A stretch of 64,000 bases of DNA. Origin: Plantactinospora sp. BC1. Its GTDB lineage: Bacteria > Actinomycetota > Actinomycetes > Mycobacteriales > Micromonosporaceae. Under the pieces are notes generated by a model. It did not search any database and was not told the DNA's origin. It worked only from the letters and a program-made list of their open reading frames with translations. This document shows positions 16,729-24,078 of the stretch, piece after piece. The stretch spans positions 5,890,001-5,954,000 of the forward strand of contig NZ_CP028158.1 in the NCBI RefSeq assembly GCF_003030345.1, written 5' to 3'. The position numbers and the translations under genes were made by a program. Positions within the stretch are counted from its first letter, which is position 1. Each line of letters begins with the position of its first letter.

Positions 16729-18083
16729 GATTCCTCCCCCAACCGCCGGGTTCGCTCGGCCAACTCCTCGAAGGTCACGCCGTCGAAGCCGGCGATGCTA
16801 CTGCGCAGCCGCCCGCGCAGCGGTCCGGTCCACTCGGCCGGCAGCCCGGCGGCACCGGTCAGCGCCCCGGTCACCGAGCCGACCGTCGCCCCGGTGGAGT
16901 CGGTGTCCCAGCCACCGCTGACCACCGCGCAGATCGACCGGACCAGGTCGCCCCGGCCGTACGCCAGGGCCGCCGCCACCAGGGCGGCGTTGTTGCGGAC
17001 GTGCACCCAGTGCAGGTGGCCGTGCCGGGCGTGCAGGGTGTCCAGCACCGACTCCCAGTCGGTCGAGCCGGCCGCCGCCTCGGCGCCGAGGGCCCGAGCC
17101 TCGCGTACCGTCGCCGCGAACCGGCTCTGCGGCGGCAGCACCGACTCGCCCGCGTCGAGCACACTGTCCACATCGGAGGCGACCACGGCGGCCGAGGTCA
17201 TCGCCGCCACCCAGAGCGCACCGTGCACCCCGCCCCGGACGTGGCTGACGACCGCGTCCCGGTGGGCCAGCTCGGCCGCCAGGTCCGGCCGGCCCGGATA
17301 CACCCAGCCGTACACGTCGGTGCGGATCTGGGCGCCGATCCACTCCCGGAACGGGTTGTGCCGCAGCGCCGTCTCCGGTGGGGCCAGCCCGAGCAGCAGG
17401 TTCCGGTACGCCACCCGCTCGGCGGTGAAGACCCGTCCCCCGGGCAGCCAGTCCAGCCACGCCTGGGCCACGTCGGCGCTGCCGAACTCCGGGCCGTACG
17501 TCTCCAGGATCCGCAGCGCCAGCAGCGCGAAGTTGAGGTCGTCGTCCTCCGGCATCCCGTCGATGTTCTCGGCCAGGCTGGTCGGCGCGCTGCGCCGGTT
17601 CCACGGCCAGCGGGCCGCCACCTCGGCCGGCAGCCCGACCCCGGTGAAGTAGCCGGCCAGCGGCCACCGCCCGGTGGCGGTCAGGATCTCCCGGATGCCG
17701 TGCCGGGGAATCTTCTCCACCGGCTTGCCCAGCAGGCAGCCGACCGCCCGGCCCAGCCAGCCGCCGTGCAACCGGTCCGGCTCCGGCGCCCCGGTCGGCA
17801 GCCCGTACTCCGTCGGCCAGCTCGCCCGGATCGCGGCCAGCCCGGTCGGCTCGGCCGCCGAAGGGGCCGACGGCAGCGCGTCGCACTCGTCGAGCAGCTC
17901 CACGGCCAGTGCCCGCAACCGCGGGTCGGCGGGCTCGGCGGACGCCCCGCTGACCGGCGGCAGCACGGAACCACCGGCCGCCGTCCAGCGCCGCGCGACC
18001 GCCGAGACGTCCCGCCCCTCGTCGGCGCTGGCCGCCAGCTCGTGCGGCAGCAGATCCTCCGGCTGTACCCAGGTGAGCCTCAT
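16725..18083 (-). CDS. ADP-ribosylglycohydrolase-family protein (divergent copy)
   Basis: A 452-residue member of the DraG/ARH family. The ATG at 18083 overlaps the upstream stop. It keeps the first family motif (LGRAVGCLLGKPVEK) and the last Mg-binding motif (SGGWDTDSTGATVGS), but the usual T-D-D-T/M motif is replaced by EDDDLNFALLALR, as in a separate branch of the family. About 100 residues without known domain precede the core. These enzymes remove ADP-ribose or ribose from N- or O-glycosidic conjugates. Neighbouring sugar importer and ribokinase genes point to catabolism rather than protein de-modification (inference). Confidence 0.78.
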   Translation of the reverse strand: MRLTWVQPEDLLPHELAASADEGRDVSAVARRWTAAGGSVLPPVSGASAEPADPRLRALAVELLDECDALPSAPSAAEPTGLAAIRASWPTEYGLPTGAPEPDRLHGGWLGRAVGCLLGKPVEKIPRHGIREILTATGRWPLAGYFTGVGLPAEVAARWPWNRRSAPTSLAENIDGMPEDDDLNFALLALRILETYGPEFGSADVAQAWLDWLPGGRVFTAERVAYRNLLLGLAPPETALRHNPFREWIGAQIRTDVYGWVYPGRPDLAAELAHRDAVVSHVRGGVHGALWVAAMTSAAVVASDVDSVLDAGESVLPPQSRFAATVREARALGAEAAAGSTDWESVLDTLHARHGHLHWVHVRNNAALVAAALAYGRGDLVRSICAVVSGGWDTDSTGATVGSVTGALTGAAGLPAEWTGPLRGRLRSSIAGFDGVTFEELAERTRRLGEES

Positions 18084-19213
18084 GACAGTCCGGCGAACCG
18101 CTCGGCGCGCCGGGTGAACCGCTCGCGGTCCCGCGCGAAGACCTCCGCCGCCACCTCGGCCAGCTCCTTCGCCGGTGCGACCAGGTCGGTCCGGGACGCC
18201 TCCGCGACCGTCGCCGACCACTCGGCCGGGACCGCCGCCGCGCCGCCGAGCGCCCCGGCGATCGCCCCGGCCATGGTGGCGGTGGAGTCGGCGTCCCGGC
18301 CGTAGTTGACCGCGCCGAGCACCGCCTCGCGGAAGTCACCCCGGGCCACCACCAGCATGCCGAGGGCCACCGGCAACTCCTCGATCGCGTGCAGCCGGCT
18401 GGGCCGCCGCGCACCCAGCCCCGGGTTGCGGTACTCCTCGCCGACCGTGTCGTACGGGGCGACCGCGGCGCGCAGCGGTGCGATGGCGTCGCGCCAGTCG
18501 GCGTACCCCTCGGCCTCCTTCACCACGGCGGCGATCGCCGCCCGGGTGCCGTCCCGGGCCAGGTCGAGCACCGCGGCCAGCACGTCGTGCACGCCCGCGC
18601 CGGGGGCCATCGCCGCCGCCACCGCCGCGGCCAGCACCGCCGCCGCCTCCCGGCCGTAGCTGTGCTGGTGCGCCCCGGCGATCTCCACCGCCTCGGCGTA
18701 CGCACCGGCCGGGTCGCCCGCGTTCACGATCCCCACCGGGGCCATGTACATCGCCGCGCCGCAGTTGACGATGTTGCCGACGCCGCCCTCCCTCGGGTCG
18801 GCGTGCGCGTGGTGCAGGCGGGTGACCAGCCACCGCTCGGCGGCGGCGAGGCGGTGGAAGGTCACCCCCTCCCGCTCCAGGTCCGGGATGTAGACCACCC
18901 GCTCGAGCAGGTCGGGCACGAGCAGCTCCGCCACGTCGTACGCGTCGAGGTGGTCGCGCTTGCTCGCGTACGCCCGTACCAGCGCGTGGGTCATCAACGT
19001 GTCGTCGGTGATGTGCCCGTCGCCCTTGTGGTACGGCGCGAGTGGCCGCGCGGTGGCCCAGTCGGCGTGGAACGGCGGTGCGACGCCCCGCACCCAGTCG
19101 CCGTACCGGGCCCGGATCTGCTCGGGCAGCGCCGTTTCGGTGGCCCCGCCGAGGGCGTCGCCCACCGCGGCGCCGACCAGGCAGCCGACCGATTTGTCGA
19201 GCAAGTGTTCCAT
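18080..19213 (-). CDS. ADP-ribosylglycohydrolase-family protein (canonical metal motifs)
   Basis: A 377-residue DraG/ARH-family enzyme. The ATG at 19213 is preceded by CTGAGGTAACC. All metal-site motifs are intact: GCLVGAAVGDALGGATE, GHITDDTLMTHAL, and NYGRDADSTATMAG with the D-x-D-S ligands. A central HQHSYGREAAA segment lines the expected active site. It should hydrolyse a ribosyl glycosidic bond with two Mg ions. It is directly followed by a second, divergent family member and then a ribokinase. Its start is 2 bp after the stop of the sugar-binding protein gene. Confidence 0.85.
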   Translation of the reverse strand: MEHLLDKSVGCLVGAAVGDALGGATETALPEQIRARYGDWVRGVAPPFHADWATARPLAPYHKGDGHITDDTLMTHALVRAYASKRDHLDAYDVAELLVPDLLERVVYIPDLEREGVTFHRLAAAERWLVTRLHHAHADPREGGVGNIVNCGAAMYMAPVGIVNAGDPAGAYAEAVEIAGAHQHSYGREAAAVLAAAVAAAMAPGAGVHDVLAAVLDLARDGTRAAIAAVVKEAEGYADWRDAIAPLRAAVAPYDTVGEEYRNPGLGARRPSRLHAIEELPVALGMLVVARGDFREAVLGAVNYGRDADSTATMAGAIAGALGGAAAVPAEWSATVAEASRTDLVAPAKELAEVAAEVFARDRERFTRRAERFAGLS

Positions 19214-19215
19214 GG

Positions 19216-20523
19216 TTACCTCAGGACCTGCTTCCCACCGTCGACGAGCTGCGTACCGAGCTGGTCGAGCGTGATCTTGTTGGCGAAGTACTGCTGGAGG
19301 GCCGGGGTGGCGTACTTCAGCTTCCACTCCGGATAGCCGTCGACCATCTGGAACGGCGCCACCGTCAGGTCCTTGGCGCTGTCCGCCGCGACGTCCCAGC
19401 CCTGCTTGCCGCCGGTCGCCTTGACCAGCTCCTCGTTCGCCTGCTTCCCGGTCGGCACCAGCCAGTCGCCCTTGGCCAGCGCGGCCATGTTGGTCGGGTT
19501 GAGGAAGTACTCCAGGAACTGCGCCGCCTGCTTCTGGTGCGCCGAGTCGGCCGCGATCGAGAGGGTCTGCGGGTTGGCGGCCTGGTTGGCCGAGACACCC
19601 TTCACCGGCGGGATCGTCACCCACTCGAAGCCGGCCGGCGCCTGCTCGACCATCTGCTGGCGCAGCGAGACCGAGCCGGGAATCATCGCGTACTTGCCGG
19701 CGAAGAAGCCGGGCAGGGTGTCGGCGCCGCTCATCCCCAGCGCCTCCGGCGAGGCGGTCCTAGTGCTGTAGAGCATGTCGTGGATCCGCCGCGGCACCTC
19801 CTTCTCGGCCTCCCCGATCCGCACCTCGGTCCTGCCGCCGTCGGTGTAGAAGTACTTGCCGTCGAAGTTGAGCGCCAGGTTCATCACCCGGTTCGTCGGC
19901 GACTTCAGCGCCCAGGCGACGCCGTACCTGCCGGGACCGGTCAGCTTCTGCGCGTTGGCCTGGAACTCGTCCCAGCTCCAGCCGCCGTCGGCGGGCGGCA
20001 CCGCGACGCCGGCCGCGTCCAGCAGCTTCTTGTTGGCGATCACCACCTGCGACTCCAGCAGGAACGGGACGCCGGTCACCTTGCCGTCGAAGGTCGCGGT
20101 GTCCCAGATCCCCTTGTCGATCTGACCCTTGAAGTCGTCGGAGAGCAGGCCGGAGAGGTCGGCCAGGTAGCCCTGCTTGCTGAACTCGCCGATCGACGCC
20201 GCCTCGTAGTGCACGATGTCCGGGGCGTCGCCGCCCTCGAAGGCGGTCAGCAACTGGTCGTGTACCGAGTTCCAGTCGCCCTGGACGTACTCGACCTGGA
20301 TGTCCGGGTGTTCGGCGTTCCACTTGGCGACCAGGTCCCGGTTGGCCTGGAGCGACTCCTTCTGCCAGGCCAGGCTGAGGAAGCGCAGCTTGGCCGGGCC
20401 GGAACTCTCGTCGTCTCCGCTCCCGCCGCCGCACGCGGCGAGCGCGCCGAGTCCGACGACGCCGGCCAGCGCGGCGGCGGCGACCCGCCGGGAAACTCTT
20501 CGTCGGAAAACTCTGTCGAGCAC
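19216..20523 (-). CDS. Sugar ABC importer, substrate-binding lipoprotein
   Basis: A 435-residue binding protein of the carbohydrate importer class. The GTG at 20523 follows AGGAGGTAGCCCCC. The leader MLDRVFRRRVSRRVAAAALA runs into a hydrophobic core and the lipobox LAAC, then a Gly/Ser/Asp linker. Mature motifs include KLRFLSLAWQKESLQANRD, DIVHYEAASIGEF and WSWDEFQANAQKL. It lies in the LacI-controlled operon between the permeases and the ADP-ribosylglycohydrolases, which suggests it binds the ribosyl-type substrate these enzymes act on (inference). Confidence 0.9.
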   Translation of the reverse strand: MLDRVFRRRVSRRVAAAALAGVVGLGALAACGGGSGDDESSGPAKLRFLSLAWQKESLQANRDLVAKWNAEHPDIQVEYVQGDWNSVHDQLLTAFEGGDAPDIVHYEAASIGEFSKQGYLADLSGLLSDDFKGQIDKGIWDTATFDGKVTGVPFLLESQVVIANKKLLDAAGVAVPPADGGWSWDEFQANAQKLTGPGRYGVAWALKSPTNRVMNLALNFDGKYFYTDGGRTEVRIGEAEKEVPRRIHDMLYSTRTASPEALGMSGADTLPGFFAGKYAMIPGSVSLRQQMVEQAPAGFEWVTIPPVKGVSANQAANPQTLSIAADSAHQKQAAQFLEYFLNPTNMAALAKGDWLVPTGKQANEELVKATGGKQGWDVAADSAKDLTVAPFQMVDGYPEWKLKYATPALQQYFANKITLDQLGTQLVDGGKQVLR

Positions 20524-20551
20524 GGGGGCTACCTCCTGTGGTGGTTGTGCG

Positions 20552-21409
20552 TTATCCCTTGACGGCTCCGGCGAGCGACCCGGAGGCCAGCCGGCGCTGC
20601 ATGACGGCGAAGAAGACCAGGCTGGGGAGGGTGGCCAGCAGCGAGCCGGCCGCCAGCGGCCCGAGCCGGGCGGTGCCCTCGATGCCGACGAACCGGGCCA
20701 GCGCGACCGGCAGGGTCGCCAGCTCCGGAGTCTTGATCAGCACCAGGGCGAAGAAGAACTCGTTCCAGGCGGAGATGAACGCGAACAGCGCGGTGGCGAC
20801 CAGGCCCGGGGTGAGCAACGGGAAGATCACCCGGCGCAGCGTCTGGAGCCGGTTGGCGCCGTCGACCGAGGCCGCCTCCTCCAGCTCACGCGGAATGTTG
20901 CGGACGAAGCCCTGGAGCATCCAGAGCGCGAACGGCAGCGCCCAGACCACGTAGATCAGCACCAGCCCGGCGTGCGTGTTGGCCAGTCCGGCCTGCCGGA
21001 GTACCAGGAAGATCGGGATGATCAGCAGGACGAACGGGAAGAGCTGGGAGAGGAGTACCCAGCCCAGCGCGACGGTGCCCAGCCGGGTCCGGAAACGCGC
21101 CAGCGCGTACGACGCCGGGGTCGCGATCAGCACGGTGAGCAGGGCCGAGGCGAGCGACACCTGGATGCTGTTCCAGGCCGCCCGGCCCAGTTCCTGTTCG
21201 GTGAACGCCTGCACGAAGTTGGCCAGCGTCGGGCTCTCCGGTATCAGCGTCGGGTGCAGCCTGACCAGTTCACGGGGTGGCTTGAACGAGGTGGAGAGGA
21301 GCCACACCAGCGGGAACGCCAGGAAGACCAGGTACGCCGAGAGGGCCAGGTATTGCAGTCCCCGGCCGACCCGGGTACGCCGCCTGGCGGCCGTGTTGTT
21401 CCGGGCCAT
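20552..21409 (-). CDS. Sugar ABC importer permease, MalG type
   Basis: A 285-residue permease with six helices and the ATPase-docking loop EAASVDGANRLQTLRRVIFP. The ATG at 21409 lies 2 bp after the stop of the MalF-type gene. The C-terminus LAGAVKG is typical of the class. As for the other importer here, no dedicated ATPase gene is linked. Confidence 0.92.
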   Translation of the reverse strand: MARNNTAARRRTRVGRGLQYLALSAYLVFLAFPLVWLLSTSFKPPRELVRLHPTLIPESPTLANFVQAFTEQELGRAAWNSIQVSLASALLTVLIATPASYALARFRTRLGTVALGWVLLSQLFPFVLLIIPIFLVLRQAGLANTHAGLVLIYVVWALPFALWMLQGFVRNIPRELEEAASVDGANRLQTLRRVIFPLLTPGLVATALFAFISAWNEFFFALVLIKTPELATLPVALARFVGIEGTARLGPLAAGSLLATLPSLVFFAVMQRRLASGSLAGAVKG

Positions 21410-21411
21410 CG

Positions 21412-22347
21412 TCAGTTCGCCTCCCGTAGCCGGCGCCGCAGGTACACCGCGAGCAACGCCACGACGATCACCACCATCACGTTGCCGAGCGCCGCCGCGT
21501 AGCCGTAGTTGCCGTACCGGAACGCCTCCTCGTAGGCGAAGAGCATCGGCAGCATGGTGCGGCCGCCCGGCCCACCGGCGGTGAGCACGTAGACCAGGCC
21601 GAACGAGTTGAAGTTCCAGATGAAGTCCAGCGAGGTGATCGCCACGATCACCGGCATCAGCGAGGGGAGCGTGACGTTGCGGAACCGCTGCCACGCGCCG
21701 GCTCCGTCCATCGCGGCCGCCTCGTGCAGCTCGCGCGGCACGCCCTGCAACGCCGCCAGGAGTACGACGGTGGTCTGCGGCATGCCGGCCCAGACCCCGA
21801 CGATGATCACCGCTGGCAGGGCGGTGTTGAAGTCGCCGAGCCAGGTGGTCCGGAGCCCGTCCGCGCCGATCCGGTGCAGGAACTCGTTGAGCAGCCCGGC
21901 ATCCGGGTGGTAGACCAGCCGCCACAGGATGCCGACCACCACCGGTGGCATCGCCCAGGGCACGACGGCGAGCACCCGGGCCACGCCCCGGAACCGCAGC
22001 CGCTGGTCGAGCAGCAGGGCCAGCCCGAGGGCGAGCAGGAACTGGAGCACCGTCACCGCGAACGCCCAGAGCAGGCCGATCCGGAACGAACTCCAGAACA
22101 GGCTGTCGCCGAGCAGTTCCCGGTAGTTCGCCAGGCCGGTGAAGCTGACCTCGACGTTCCGGCCGGCCCGGGCGTCGGTGAAGCCGAGGTAGATGCCGCG
22201 CAGCAGCGGGAAGACCGACAGCACCAGTACCGGCAGCAGGGACGGGAGCAGTAGCAGGTAGACGGTGGTCCGGTCGGAGCGGCGACGCCCGGAGCGGTTG
22301 CCCTGTCCGGTCCGCTCGACGTCGGGTCGCTCGGCCAGCGTGGTCAC
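21412..22347 (-). CDS. Sugar ABC importer permease, MalF type
   Basis: A 311-residue permease. The GTG at 22347 overlaps the LacI stop (GTGA) and is preceded by GGAAGTGACCCC inside the lacI 3' end. The EAA loop is EAAAMDGAGAWQRFRNVTLP. The N-terminal 25 residues are basic and cytoplasmic. The regulator-first gene order means that repressor and transporter are made from one transcript, allowing feedback control. Confidence 0.92.
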   Translation of the reverse strand: MTTLAERPDVERTGQGNRSGRRRSDRTTVYLLLLPSLLPVLVLSVFPLLRGIYLGFTDARAGRNVEVSFTGLANYRELLGDSLFWSSFRIGLLWAFAVTVLQFLLALGLALLLDQRLRFRGVARVLAVVPWAMPPVVVGILWRLVYHPDAGLLNEFLHRIGADGLRTTWLGDFNTALPAVIIVGVWAGMPQTTVVLLAALQGVPRELHEAAAMDGAGAWQRFRNVTLPSLMPVIVAITSLDFIWNFNSFGLVYVLTAGGPGGRTMLPMLFAYEEAFRYGNYGYAAALGNVMVVIVVALLAVYLRRRLREAN

Positions 22348-23474
22348 GGGGTCACTTCCAGGGTGCCGTCGGCCGGAGCCGTCGAGGGGCGGCTCGCCGG
22401 GCCGGTCGCGGGCCTCGGGGCCGGTGGCGGGCCGCTTCGGGCCGGGCCGCCGACGGTACTGGAGGCGCGTACCGCCAGGCTCGGGGCGACGTGTTCGCGC
22501 CGGGGCGGCAGGCTGGGGTCGGCGACCCGCTCCAGCAGGAGTTCGGCCGCCCGCCGTCCCCGGTCGGCGGAGCCCAGCGAGACGCTGGAGAGCTGCGGAA
22601 AGGCCATCTGCGCCAGTTCGGTGTCGTCCATGCCGACCAGCGCCACGTCCTCGGGCACCCGGCGCCCTGCGGTGAGCAGCGCGTGCAGCGCACCGACCGC
22701 GATCAGGTCGTTGGCGCAGAGCAGCGCGTCGGGCTCGGCCCGGGCGAAGAGCCGGGTCGCGGCCTCCCGGCCGGCGGCGTACTGGAAGTCGCCGACCTCG
22801 ATCAGCCGCTCGTCGACCGGGATGCCGTGGCTGGCCAGCGCGGCGCGGAAGCCGGCGTCCCGGGCCGCGCCCGGCACCGTGTCCAGCGGGCCGTTGACGA
22901 AGCCGATCCGCTGCCGCCCGGCCGCGACCAGGTGGTCGACGGCGAGCGCCACGCCGGCCCGCGAGTCGGTCCGGACGTTGTCCACCGGCGCGTCGTCGGG
23001 CAACTGTCCGACCACGACGACCGGGACCGGGCTGACCACGATCGCGTCGAGGTGGCGGTCGGTGATCCGGATCGGGGACATGATCATGCCGTCCACGTAG
23101 CGGTTGGCGAGCCGGCGCAGCAGGTCGGTCTCGCTGTCGATCTCGCCACCGGTGGCGTGCACCAGGAGTTGCCGGCCGGAGGAGGCGACGACGGCCTCGA
23201 TGGCCCGCATCATCGCCACGTAGACCGGGTTGCCGATGTCCGCGACGGCGAGCGCGACCAAGCCGGTGCGCTGGGCCTGGAGGGACCGGGCGATGGCGTT
23301 CGGCACGTAGCCGACCTCGGCCGCCGCCTCGCGGACCCGGCGGACCGTCTCGGCGCTGCCGCCGACGCCGTTCAGGACGCGCGAGGCCGAGGCGATCGAG
23401 ACGCCGGCCCGGGCCGCCACGGTGTGCACGGTCGGCCGGCCGTCGGCGGCGGGCTGTAAACGTTTACGACCCAT
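22344..23474 (-). CDS. LacI-family transcriptional repressor
   Basis: A 376-residue regulator. The ATG at 23474 is chosen because GGAGG precedes it by 8 bp. The N-terminus carries the LacI helix-turn-helix and hinge (TVHTVAARAGVSIASASRVL, then SLQAQRTGLV), followed by a periplasmic-binding-protein-like sensor domain (VALVGMDDTELAQMAFPQLS). The last 45 residues are a Pro/Ala-rich tail without known function. It is the first gene of the importer/ADP-ribosylglycohydrolase/ribokinase operon. Three palindromic AACGTT boxes near and inside its start indicate autoregulation and control of the operon. Confidence 0.92.
   Translation of the reverse strand: MGRKRLQPAADGRPTVHTVAARAGVSIASASRVLNGVGGSAETVRRVREAAAEVGYVPNAIARSLQAQRTGLVALAVADIGNPVYVAMMRAIEAVVASSGRQLLVHATGGEIDSETDLLRRLANRYVDGMIMSPIRITDRHLDAIVVSPVPVVVVGQLPDDAPVDNVRTDSRAGVALAVDHLVAAGRQRIGFVNGPLDTVPGAARDAGFRAALASHGIPVDERLIEVGDFQYAAGREAATRLFARAEPDALLCANDLIAVGALHALLTAGRRVPEDVALVGMDDTELAQMAFPQLSSVSLGSADRGRRAAELLLERVADPSLPPRREHVAPSLAVRASSTVGGPARSGPPPAPRPATGPASRPSTAPADGTLEVTP
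23456..23467. promoter_or_regulatory. LacI-type operator box 1 (inside lacI start)
   Basis: GTAAACGTTTAC is a perfect 12-bp palindrome with the central CG of LacI-family operators. It covers codons 3-7 of the lacI gene itself, so binding there would block elongation or form a loop with the upstream boxes. Confidence 0.7.
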
Positions 23475-23498
23475 GCACCGAACCTCCGCTCCTGCCTT

Positions 23499-23510
23499 GT
23501 AAACGTTTCC
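23499..23510. promoter_or_regulatory. LacI-type operator box 2
   Basis: GTAAACGTTTCC shares the AAACGTTT core and lies about 25 bp upstream of the lacI start codon, where it would overlap the promoter or transcription start. Confidence 0.7.
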
Positions 23511-23554
23511 GGGAAGTTTGCTCCGCTCCCCCCGACCCGTCAAGACCCCGTTAC

Positions 23555-23566
23555 GAAAACGTTTCG
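23555..23566. promoter_or_regulatory. LacI-type operator box 3
   Basis: GAAAACGTTTCG repeats the AAACGTTT core 56 bp farther upstream of box 2. The three boxes together suggest cooperative or looping repression of the minus-strand operon. Confidence 0.55.
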
Positions 23567-23619
23567 TCCCTGCTCAGGCGGCAGTACGGGCACCGGTCGG
23601 GCGAATTTCCGGACGAGGG

Positions 23620-23646
23620 TGTCGATCCGGCCGACCGCCGTTCGTG
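23620..23646 (+). promoter_or_regulatory. Probable ECF42-type promoter
   Basis: TGTCGA at 23620 followed after 17 bp by CGTG at 23643 resembles the promoter class used by ECF42 sigma factors (TGTCGA in the -35 region), which usually drive their own DGPF/sigma operon. It lies 58 bp upstream of the DGPF gene start. The match is by eye. Confidence 0.5.
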
Positions 23647-23703
23647 TAGAGGTGGAGAGGCCGCCGGCACCGTGCCGGCGGCGCGAGGAGGAGGTCGCAG
23701 ACC

Positions 23704-24078
23704 ATGCAGCAGTACCTGCTCAGCATCTACCAGGGCGACGGCGAGCCCCCGGGTCCGGAGATCCTGGACCCGATCATGGAGAACCTGGCCGCCCTGAACC
23801 AGGAGATGAAGGCCGCCGGAGCGTGGGTCTTCGCCGCCGGACTGCACCCGGCGAGCACCGCGACCGTGCTCCGGCACCACGACGGCGAGGTGCTGATGAC
23901 CGACGGGCCGTACACCGAGGGCAAGGAGCACCTCGGCGGGTTCACCGTCATCCAGGCCCCGGACCTCGACGCCGCGCTGGAGTGGGGCGGCAAGCTGGCC
24001 CGGGCGATCGGTCTGCTGCCGATCGAGGTACGGCCACTGGCCGACGAGGCCGAGAGCTGCGATCCGCCCCGTGCCTGA
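23704..24078 (+). CDS. YCII/DGPF-domain protein
   Basis: A 124-residue YCII-related protein starting at the ATG at 23704 behind GAGGAGGTCGCAGACC. It has the family motif MTDGPYTEGKEHLGGF and the ferredoxin-like beta-alpha pattern QQYLLSIYQGD. DGPF proteins accompany ECF42 sigma factors; the molecular role is not established, although a small enzymatic or ligand-sensing function has been suggested. Its stop overlaps the sigma factor start by 8 bp, so both are co-expressed. Confidence 0.88.
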   Translation: MQQYLLSIYQGDGEPPGPEILDPIMENLAALNQEMKAAGAWVFAAGLHPASTATVLRHHDGEVLMTDGPYTEGKEHLGGFTVIQAPDLDAALEWGGKLARAIGLLPIEVRPLADEAESCDPPRA

